From NCBI RefSeq assembly GCF_003315595.1, contig NZ_QNQU01000019.1:1-33144 (forward strand): 33,144 bases of DNA, written 5' to 3'. Of the stretch, positions 24,055-30,243 are shown piece by piece (position 1 is the first letter of the stretch; each line of letters opens with the position of its first letter). A program made the translations under genes and the position numbers. The notes beneath the pieces are model-generated. The model did no database searches and was not told the DNA's origin. It saw nothing but the letters and a program-made list of their open reading frames with translations. This stretch comes from Pedobacter miscanthi. GTDB taxonomy: Bacteria > Bacteroidota > Bacteroidia > Sphingobacteriales > Sphingobacteriaceae.

Positions 24055-25077
24055 TTAGTTTTTATTAGAAACCACAATACTGGTTCCCTGGATGTAATAT
24101 TTGCCTGATATGGTTCCGCAGATGAGGTCGAGCTGCTCATATAGCCCTTTTTTGCTCAAATCTCCGGTAAAAGTATAAGTAGCGATCTGCTCGTTATCCG
24201 ATTTTATCTCAATGCCATAAGCTTCTGATAAGGTTTTGAAAATTTCCTTAATGCTTTCTTCTTTAAAATTATAGCTTACGCTTGTAGGAATGTTGTATGC
24301 TTCATCTAAAGGAATAGGTTTGCTTACCAGTGTTTTATTTAACTGATGATCTGTGAAAATGCCTTTTTGGTTAGGCGTAAGGAGTATTGGTTTGGCCAGC
24401 TTTTTTTCTGCGAAGCTAAACAGCGAGCTTTTCTGGTTTTCGGCTACACTTACTTTTCCCGTTCTTACGGCAACCTGTGCAGGCATTTTATCGGTGGCCG
24501 ATTTAACCCAGAAACTGGTTCCCAAAACCCGTACCACCAATTTTTGATTATACACATAAAAAGGCCTATTCGGATTTTTACTCACCGAGAAAAAGGCACT
24601 TCCTTTTAAATAAACGGTTCTTTTGTTGGCTGCAAAAACCTTGGGGTAAATAATGTTTGCCTGTGGTTTAAGTGTAACTGTACTTTGGTCGCTAAGCGCA
24701 ATTACCATGGTGCTGTCGCTTTCGTTCGTTTTGCTGATTAAATTCAGGTCAGCGTTTTCATCTAAAAAGGATTGTTCTGCACGGTTATAATTGGCCAGGT
24801 ATAAGCCAGCAATAAAAAAGGCAACCATGATGGAAGCTGCAATGGCAAATTTTGGCCACAATTTTTTAACTTTTAGAGCCGGTGCAGACTTTTGTTCCGT
24901 GTTATTGAGATTGAGCCAAACATTTGCCTGCATTTCTTCAAGCGCAGTGGAAGATAAATCTTTAAAATCGTGGCTGTTTAAATTATGATACCATTTATCA
25001 ACCCAAAGCTTTTCGGCTTCGGTACAATTTCCGCTCTCGTAACGGTTGAGTAAATCGTAAAATGATTTCTGATTCAT
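24055..25077 (-). CDS. FecR-family anti-sigma factor
   Basis: A 340-residue inner-membrane regulator. The N-terminal cytosolic part (about 1-75) would hold the ECF sigma factor. A single membrane helix lies at about 76-95 (FAIAASIMVAFFIAGLYLA). The periplasmic FecR domain spans about 120-230 (VIALSDQSTVTLKPQANIIYP, VYLKGSAFFSVSKNPNRPFYV, VRVLGTSFWVK). A DUF4974 domain closes the protein (about 265-335, VSYNFKEESIKEIFKTLSEAYGIEI). It lies between the sigma factor and the TonB receptor, the usual order for a surface-signalling cascade. The receptor's STN domain is its likely periplasmic partner. Confidence 0.93.
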   Translation of the reverse strand: MNQKSFYDLLNRYESGNCTEAEKLWVDKWYHNLNSHDFKDLSSTALEEMQANVWLNLNNTEQKSAPALKVKKLWPKFAIAASIMVAFFIAGLYLANYNRAEQSFLDENADLNLISKTNESDSTMVIALSDQSTVTLKPQANIIYPKVFAANKRTVYLKGSAFFSVSKNPNRPFYVYNQKLVVRVLGTSFWVKSATDKMPAQVAVRTGKVSVAENQKSSLFSFAEKKLAKPILLTPNQKGIFTDHQLNKTLVSKPIPLDEAYNIPTSVSYNFKEESIKEIFKTLSEAYGIEIKSDNEQIATYTFTGDLSKKGLYEQLDLICGTISGKYYIQGTSIVVSNKN

Positions 25078-25183
25078 AAGGAAGAATATTTGGCTTTATA
25101 CTATACCAGTAACACAATGGGGGCGAACCCCTAAAGGTGAGAAATAAAAAAAGTGAAATAATTTGTAATTAACTGATAATCAG

Positions 25184-25744
25184 CTATAAAAAGATGTAAA
25201 AATTTTTAATGTATTCTTTTATCCTTTTGATGGAGCGGGTAATATGGTACTCTACGGCCTTTTCGGTGATGTTTAAGCCGGTTGCAATATCTTTGGTTGA
25301 CTGGTGCTGGTAACGGCTGAGCCTGAAAACTTCCTGGGTTTTTTCGGGGAGGGAATTAATGCCTTTTTCGATGATGGAAGACAGATCATGAAGATCGACA
25401 AGGTTGGCGGTATCCTGATGGTTTTCGGAATAGGTGAGCGTTTGATACGCCATGTATTTATTTTCCATCACCAAACTGCGGATGTGGTTGATCACACTTA
25501 GTTTTAATGCCCCGAATAAATACGCCTGGAGATTGTTGATCTGTAAATCATGCCGTTTTTCCCACAGGGAGATAAAAATATTCTGCACCAGTTCTTCAGC
25601 AATTACCCTGTCGCCTGTTTTTTTATAGGCTGCATAAAGTAGCTCCTTGCTAAAGGCAAAGTAGATGTGCTCGTAAGCCTGCTTATCGCCCAGTTTTAGA
25701 CGGTTAAGTAAATCTTGTGATTTGTCAGGCTCAAATTGACGCAT
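25184..25744 (-). CDS. ECF RNA polymerase sigma factor (Bacteroides expansion family)
   Basis: A 186-residue sigma-70 factor. Region 2 spans about residues 10-95 (AYEHIYFAFSKELLYAAYKKTGD, YLFGALKLSVINHIRS), and region 4 about 120-180 (LPEKTQEVFRLSRYQHQSTKDIATGLNITEKAVEYHITRS), with its helix-turn-helix. It is followed on the same strand by the FecR gene after 106 bases. It probably directs transcription of the receptor and possibly of the neighbouring sugar genes when the receptor is occupied (inference). Confidence 0.93.
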   Translation of the reverse strand: MRQFEPDKSQDLLNRLKLGDKQAYEHIYFAFSKELLYAAYKKTGDRVIAEELVQNIFISLWEKRHDLQINNLQAYLFGALKLSVINHIRSLVMENKYMAYQTLTYSENHQDTANLVDLHDLSSIIEKGINSLPEKTQEVFRLSRYQHQSTKDIATGLNITEKAVEYHITRSIKRIKEYIKNFYIFL

Positions 25745-25904
25745 TTATTTGGTTGTTCGGGATATTAATGATAGTAAATGTAATAAAATTAATGTTTACG
25801 TGCGATGGCTTTATTGTTTTGATTGTTCTATTGTTTCATTGTTGGAAGGTTTTAAAGTTGGAATGTTTGGCGTATGGCGTTGGGCGATTAGTGTTAAATG
25901 TTAA
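25745..25904. other. Low-complexity AT-rich intergenic segment
   Basis: Upstream of the sigma factor. It contains repeated words (TTTATTGTTTTGATTG, TTCTATTGTTTCATTG, GGCGTATGGCGTTGGGCG) but no gene or clear promoter match. Confidence 0.4.
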
Positions 25905-26490
25905 TTACCAATGATCAAATCACAATGTTCAAAATCTAGCGATCGGTTTAGCAATGCAATAATCGAACAATTAAGCAATTCGCTATTCTCAGTTAACCCC
26001 CTGAGCGTAGTCGAAGGGTAAACAATTAACCGATTAACCATTCACAGCAGTTTTCAGTTGGCAATTTGCAGTTAGCAATGAAGCAATCCAACAATTTAGC
26101 AATTGCGCTAATCCAGTTAACCTTTTTTCAGTAATTACCAATGATCAAATCACAATGTTCAAAATCTAGCGATCGGTTTAGCAATGCAGTAATCGAACAA
26201 TTAAACAATTAACCATTCACAACAGTTTTCAGTTGGCAATTTACAGTTAACAATCAAGCAAGCAATCCAACAATTTAGCAATTGCGCTAAAACGGTTAAC
26301 CTTTTTTCAGTAATACCAATGATCAAATCACAATGTTCAAAATCTAGCGATCGGTTTAGCAATGCGGTAATCGAACAATTAACCAGTTTAAACAATTAAC
26401 CGATTAACCATTAAAAATAGTTTTCAGTTGGCAATTTGCAGTTAGCAATGAAGCAATTCAACAATTTAGCAATTTAAACAATTAAGCATT
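25904..26490. repeat. Three-unit tandem repeat, period about 178 bp (first unit 230 bp)
   Basis: The string TACCAATGATCAAATCACAA begins each unit at 25906, 26136 and 26314. Each unit continues through ATCTAGCGATCGGTTTAGCAA, ATCGAACAATTAA, TTTTCAGTTGGCAATTT and CAATTTAGCAATT. The first unit carries an extra 50-odd bases including CTGAGCGTAGTCGAAGGG, a fragment of the dispersed repeat seen at 6703-6773. No protein-coding gene or terminator is apparent inside. Confidence 0.85.
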
Positions 26491-26511
26491 CTTCATATTA
26501 TCTCATTTTTT

Positions 26512-26519
26512 TACCTTTG
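26512..26519 (+). promoter_or_regulatory. -7 promoter element of the threonine dehydrogenase gene
   Basis: TACCTTTG matches TAnnTTTG exactly, 18 bases before the ATG. The -33 region is not well conserved. It lies immediately after the last tandem-repeat unit. Confidence 0.55.
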
Positions 26520-26537
26520 CTCAATCTCTAAAAAATT

Positions 26538-27482
26538 ATGCAAGAAAAAATTGTTGTTTTAGGCTCTAACGGGCAAATTGGTACCGAGTTGGTAACCATG
26601 TTACGTAAAATATATGGTGATGATCATGTGGTTGCATGCGATATCCGCAGGCCCGATTACGACATCAAAAACTCTGCACCATTTGAATTTGTGAATGTAC
26701 TGGATAAAGAAATGATCAACGGTATTTTTCATAAATACAAACCAACACAGGTTTACCTTTTAGCTGCTTTATTATCGGCTACTGGTGAGCAAAACCCAAA
26801 ACTGGCCTGGGATTTAAATATGAACGGTTTGCTGAATGTTTTGGATTTGGCTTTAGAATATAAAACGGCAAAAGTATACTGGCCAAGCTCTATTGCGGTA
26901 TTTGGCCCGAATTCGCCAAAAGATAATACCTCGCAATATTGTGTAATGGATCCGAATACGGTTTATGGAATCAGTAAACTGGCCGGAGAGCGTTGGTGCG
27001 AATATTATAACCAAAAATACGGATTGGATGTGCGTAGTATCCGCTACCCTGGATTAATCAGCTGGAAGGCTGCCCCAGGTGGTGGAACAACTGATTATGC
27101 CATCCACATTTTCCACGATGCACTGAAAAAAGGAAGCTATCAGAGTTTTTTAAGTGCAGAAACAGAATTACCGATGATGTATATGGATGATGCAATCCGC
27201 GGAACCATCGAACTGATGGATGCGCCTGCAGATCAGATTTCAGTACGCAGCAGTTACAATTTTGCCGGGGTGAGCTTTACACCAGAGGTTTTGGCTGCCG
27301 AAATTAGAAAACATATTCCGGAATTTACCTTAACTTACGCGGCTAATGATCCACGCCAGCAAATTGCAAACAGCTGGCCACGTTCTATCGACGATAATTA
27401 CGCGGCAAAAGACTGGGGATGGAAACCAGAGTTCGATTTATCGAAACTTACAATTGACATGTTAAATAATTTAAAAAAATAA
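26538..27482 (+). CDS. SDR-type L-threonine 3-dehydrogenase (NAD-dependent epimerase/dehydratase superfamily)
   Basis: A 314-residue cytosolic enzyme of the extended short-chain dehydrogenase class. The NAD motif GSNGQIG is at residues 9-15. The catalytic Y143-x3-K147 (YGISK) and S117/S118 in WPSSIAVFG are present. LLSATGEQNPKLAW and IRYPGLISWKAAPGGGTTDYA are hallmarks of the SDR-type threonine dehydrogenases known from Bacteroidota and Gram-negatives, which oxidise L-threonine to 2-amino-3-ketobutyrate. No 2-amino-3-ketobutyrate CoA-ligase gene is adjacent, so the partner must be elsewhere. Confidence 0.88.
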   Translation: MQEKIVVLGSNGQIGTELVTMLRKIYGDDHVVACDIRRPDYDIKNSAPFEFVNVLDKEMINGIFHKYKPTQVYLLAALLSATGEQNPKLAWDLNMNGLLNVLDLALEYKTAKVYWPSSIAVFGPNSPKDNTSQYCVMDPNTVYGISKLAGERWCEYYNQKYGLDVRSIRYPGLISWKAAPGGGTTDYAIHIFHDALKKGSYQSFLSAETELPMMYMDDAIRGTIELMDAPADQISVRSSYNFAGVSFTPEVLAAEIRKHIPEFTLTYAANDPRQQIANSWPRSIDDNYAAKDWGWKPEFDLSKLTIDMLNNLKK

Positions 27483-27485
27483 GTA

Positions 27486-27581
27486 GAGAGCTTAAAGGTG
27501 TAGGGTATAAGGTGTAAGGGTTTTGTCCTATCTTGATACTCAATTCTCCATACTTGATACTAAAATACTTCATACTAAAAC
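27486..27581. repeat. Degenerate word block (GGTGTAGGGTATAAGG and ATACTTGATACT)
   Basis: The block begins with GTGTAGGGTATAAGGTGTAAGGG, the same vocabulary as 17300-17385. It then changes to TCTTGATACTCAATTC, ATACTTGATACTAAAATAC and TTCATACTAAAAC, a word repeated three or four times with variation. It fills the space between the dehydrogenase stop and the yebC start, and any yebC promoter must lie in it. Confidence 0.5.
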
Positions 27582-27582
27582 A

Positions 27583-28311
27583 ATGGGAAGAGCATTCGAA
27601 TTTAGAAAAGAGAGAAAATTTAAGCGTTGGGCCAAAATGGCGGTTCAGTTTACGCGTATTGGTAAAGATATCGTAATGGCAGTGAAGGAATCCGGGCCTC
27701 ATCCCGAAACCAACTCGCGTTTACGTACTGCCATACAAAATGCGAAAGCGGTAAACATGCCCAAAGATAGGGTAGAGGCAGCTATCAAACGTGCTTCTGA
27801 TAAATCGATGGCTAATTATGAGGAGATCGTGTACGAAGGTTACGCCCCTCACGGTGTTGCTGTTCTAATTGAAACAGCTACCGATAATACCAACCGTACG
27901 GTAGCCAATGTTCGCAGTTATTTTAACAAAACTGACGGTTCTTTGGGTAAAACAGGTTCTTTGGATTTTGTTTTCAGCCGTAAATCTATCTTCCGTTTTG
28001 TGCCTGCCGAAGATCTGGATTTAGAAGAACTGGAATTCGAATTAATCGATGCGGGTTTAGAGGAACTTTATGTGGAGGCCGATGAAGAAGGAAACGATAT
28101 TGCAGTTGCACAAGGTGCCTTCGAAAACTTTGGTTCTTTGCAAAAAGCCCTGGAAGAAAAAGGTATTGAATTAAAAAGTTCAAAACTGGAGCGTATTGCC
28201 CTTTCTCACCACGAGGTTACCGAAGAGCAGGCAGCTGATGTACTTAAACTGATTGATAAATTAGAGGAAGATGATGATGTGCAGGCGGTTTATCACAATA
28301 TGGCTGAGTAA
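27583..28311 (+). CDS. yebC: YebC/PmpR family protein
   Basis: A 242-residue protein beginning MGRAFEFRKERKFKRWAKMA. A TTG-initiated extension from 27523 would be read from repeat DNA and lacks family support. Typical features are FTRIGKDIVMAVKESGPHPETN, NMPKDRVEAAIKRAS and YEGYAPHGVAVLIE, followed by the three-domain layout with an acidic C-terminal third. The family is widely conserved, described as a transcriptional regulator and related to mitochondrial TACO1, which acts in translation. No ruvC neighbour is present here. A strong terminator follows. Confidence 0.95.
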   Translation: MGRAFEFRKERKFKRWAKMAVQFTRIGKDIVMAVKESGPHPETNSRLRTAIQNAKAVNMPKDRVEAAIKRASDKSMANYEEIVYEGYAPHGVAVLIETATDNTNRTVANVRSYFNKTDGSLGKTGSLDFVFSRKSIFRFVPAEDLDLEELEFELIDAGLEELYVEADEEGNDIAVAQGAFENFGSLQKALEEKGIELKSSKLERIALSHHEVTEEQAADVLKLIDKLEEDDDVQAVYHNMAE

Positions 28312-28330
28312 TAGTATTTGATACTTACTG

Positions 28331-28367
28331 AAAAAGGGTCGCGGTGTAAAATCGGGACCCTTTTTTT
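28331..28367 (+). terminator. Intrinsic terminator of yebC
   Basis: AAAGGGTC and GACCCTTT pair around a 15-base loop, followed by a run of seven T residues. It begins about 20 bases past the yebC stop codon. Confidence 0.85.
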
Positions 28368-28377
28368 GTTGTTGTTT

Positions 28378-28410
28378 AGACCTCGTAGGTTTTTAAAACC
28401 TACGAGGTCT
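28378..28410. repeat. 33-bp palindrome, upstream flank of the transposase
   Basis: AGACCTCGTAGGTTT and AAACCTACGAGGTCT pair perfectly. Compared with the other copies, the C-G pair in the middle of the stem has become T-A on both arms, a compensatory change that keeps the stem. A half copy (AACCTGCAAGGTCT) follows at 28431-28444. Confidence 0.85.
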
Positions 28411-28492
28411 GGGATTAATATGTTCAAGTAAACCTGCAAGGTCTGGAGCTTCATAATATTTGATTTTTCTATGAATTTATTTAAATTTAAGT

Positions 28493-29056
28493 ATGATTAG
28501 AACAATTCCTTTAGAATATGAAACTTATTATCATATCTACAATAGAGGGAATAATAGTGAGATCATCTTCAGGGAAGAATCTAATTATCTTTATTTCCTT
28601 AAACTATTGAAGAAATATATTTTACCTGTAGCGGATGTTTTTGCTTACTGTTTATTGAATAATCATTTTCATCTTCTCATTAAAACAAAGGATAAAAATA
28701 AACTTACTATAAATATTGAAAAGAGCTTTTCAAATTTATTCAATGCCTATGCAAAAGCCTTTAATAAAAGGTTCGATCGCACCGGAAAACTTTTTGAAGA
28801 ACGGTTTAAAAGGAAGAAAGTTGAGAATGAATCTTATATCAGTGAATTGATTTATTATATCCATTCTAATCCACAAAAGCACGGGGTGTTGAGAGACTTC
28901 AGGGATTATCCATATTCTTCATATAATGTTGTATTATCGGATAAGCCAACCGCTCTGAAAAGAGAAGAAGTTATTGATTGGTTTGGAGGATTGAATTTTT
29001 ATAAAGAATATCATGAAAAGAAACATCAGCAGTTGATCGATGACATGGACTGTTGA
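28493..29056 (+). CDS. REP-associated tyrosine transposase (Y1/HUH family, RAYT)
   Basis: A 187-residue single-domain HUH endonuclease. N-terminal YYHIYNRGNN (residues 12-21) is the family opener. The metal-binding HUH pair is H58 and H60 in NNHFHLLIK, the catalytic tyrosine is probably Y86 in NAYAKAFNKRF, and IHSNPQKHG near residue 124 is a further conserved strand. RAYTs act on short palindromic REP elements. This gene sits between two copies of the AGACCTCGCAGGT palindrome (28378-28410 and 29067-29099). Length and all key residues look intact, so it may be active. Confidence 0.9.
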   Translation: MIRTIPLEYETYYHIYNRGNNSEIIFREESNYLYFLKLLKKYILPVADVFAYCLLNNHFHLLIKTKDKNKLTINIEKSFSNLFNAYAKAFNKRFDRTGKLFEERFKRKKVENESYISELIYYIHSNPQKHGVLRDFRDYPYSSYNVVLSDKPTALKREEVIDWFGGLNFYKEYHEKKHQQLIDDMDC

Positions 29057-29066
29057 AGCCGTTTTT

Positions 29067-29099
29067 AGACCTCGCAGGTTTTAAAAACCTGCGAGGTCT
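29067..29099. repeat. 33-bp palindrome, downstream flank of the transposase
   Basis: AGACCTCGCAGGTTT and AAACCTGCGAGGTCT pair perfectly. It starts 10 bases after the transposase stop and lies 17 bases before the end of the convergent hydrolase gene, so it could also serve as a bidirectional stop for transcription. Confidence 0.85.
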
Positions 29100-29115
29100 G
29101 ATTAACGAAATGCTA

Positions 29116-29895
29116 TTACCTCTTATGCGAAAACAACCAGCTTAATAACTCCGGTTCTGCGAATGTGCTATCCCAGCTGTTGTGGTTGGCATTTGGATAG
29201 AGGGTAAATTTTACCTCATCACCTACAGTTTTTAAACGCTCGGCAATGGCAATAGAGAATGCCGGATCAACAATGTCGTCTTTTGCCCCATGGAAGATCC
29301 AAAGCGGTACTTTTTGGTATTTTTTAATATTATTGGTATTATCGCCACCGCAGATGGCAATGGCAGCGGCAAATTTACGGCGCTCTCTTCTTAGCAGCTC
29401 ATAAGTACCCATAGCCCCCATTGATAAACCACCAACGTAAACCTGATCTTTGTTTACATAAGGCTTTTTAAGAAAATTTTTAACCATTCCCTGTAGAGCA
29501 TGCATCACTTTGGTAGGTTTGCCCCCTTCCACAAAACTGATTTTTCTTTTACCGTTGGCATCTTTTTCAAAATTGGCATTGGCCCAAAAATCGTTCTGCG
29601 GACACTGTGGGAAAACTACAATGGCAGGAAAATTTTTGCGGACATCCGGTTTTAAGAACAGTTTTCCGCCATGCACCAGCTGACTGGTATTATCATTTCC
29701 TCTCTCCCCACTTCCATGCAAAAAGAAAACAATCGGGTATTTTTGGTCGGGATTAAAATTTTCAGGAAATAGTATTCTGTAGTAAATAGAATCTTTTCCT
29801 TTGATATAACTTCCCTTATCGTATTTTTTAAAATCCTGAGCGTTTAAAAAGAGTACTGGAAAAAGAATGCAGATGGTTAAAATAATCTTTTTCAT
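29116..29895 (-). CDS. Secreted alpha/beta hydrolase (esterase/peptidase-like, prolyl oligopeptidase or PHB-depolymerase type)
   Basis: A 259-residue exported hydrolase with signal peptide MKKIILTICILFPVLFLNAQ. The oxyanion region is FFLHGSGERG (about 57-66), the nucleophile elbow is GLSMG with S158, the acid is probably D207 or D210 in GAKDDIVDP, and the histidine is H238 in NANHNSWD. Proteins with this layout act as carbohydrate esterases or short peptidases. Close position to a GH3 glucosidase suggests a role with plant polysaccharide (inference). I use the ATG at 29895; an ATG at 29934 would place 13 extra residues before the signal peptide. Confidence 0.88.
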   Translation of the reverse strand: MKKIILTICILFPVLFLNAQDFKKYDKGSYIKGKDSIYYRILFPENFNPDQKYPIVFFLHGSGERGNDNTSQLVHGGKLFLKPDVRKNFPAIVVFPQCPQNDFWANANFEKDANGKRKISFVEGGKPTKVMHALQGMVKNFLKKPYVNKDQVYVGGLSMGAMGTYELLRRERRKFAAAIAICGGDNTNNIKKYQKVPLWIFHGAKDDIVDPAFSIAIAERLKTVGDEVKFTLYPNANHNSWDSTFAEPELLSWLFSHKR

Positions 29896-29984
29896 CCGTT
29901 TTATATTATTTTTTAATGGTGATGAAGCTATCATGATTTGTTATTTTAAGGTATGTATTGGTAAATCATGATGGTTTCATGCAA

Positions 29985-30014
29985 CAAAAATAGGAAACCT
30001 TAATTACTTTGCAA
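29985..30014 (-). promoter_or_regulatory. Bacteroidota-type promoter for the hydrolase gene
   Basis: The minus strand reads TTG, 19 bases, TATTTTTG. The -7 is an exact TAnnTTTG match and the spacing is normal. It lies about 90 bases before the chosen ATG. Confidence 0.45.
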
Positions 30015-30051
30015 TAGTATATCATTTTACAAGCTTTTTACTACTGTGGCC

Positions 30052-30114
30052 GTCACCCTGAATTTATTTCAGGGTCTTTCATACTAAAAAGATGCTGAAA
30101 TAAATTCAGCATGA
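30052..30114. repeat. Double-hairpin dispersed element (CCCTGAA / TTCAGCATGAC)
   Basis: Two adjacent hairpins, CCCTGAA-TTTAT-TTCAGGG (30056-30074) and GCTGAA-ATAAA-TTCAGC (30094-30110), are enclosed by GTCA and TGAC. The two hairpins share the core CTGAA/TTCAG. The element lies in the 348-base gap between the hydrolase and bglX. Similar pieces are spread through Sphingobacteriaceae genomes (from memory). Confidence 0.6.
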
Positions 30115-30183
30115 CTAATCGTTCTAGTTAGTATATTCATAAAAACAACATTTTCAGTATAATTTGGAAATCAGTTTTCTACC

Positions 30184-30223
30184 AAAAAATAAACCCTGGC
30201 TACTTTACAATAGCGCAGGGTTT
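30184..30223 (-). terminator. Intrinsic terminator of bglX
   Basis: AAACCCTG and CAGGGTTT pair, extended internally by GCTA/TAGC with one bulged base. On the minus strand the stem is followed by ATTTTTTGG. It lies 20 bases past the bglX stop. Confidence 0.7.
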
Positions 30224-30243
30224 GTAACCTAACCAAAATGTTT

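Noticed and set aside
20932..25744. Classical SusCD polysaccharide utilisation locus
   Set aside because: No SusD-like lipoprotein gene and no glycoside hydrolase cluster adjoin the receptor.
27523..27582. Extended yebC start
   Set aside because: The first codon is TTG in the word-repeat block; MGRAFEFRKERK is the conserved family start.
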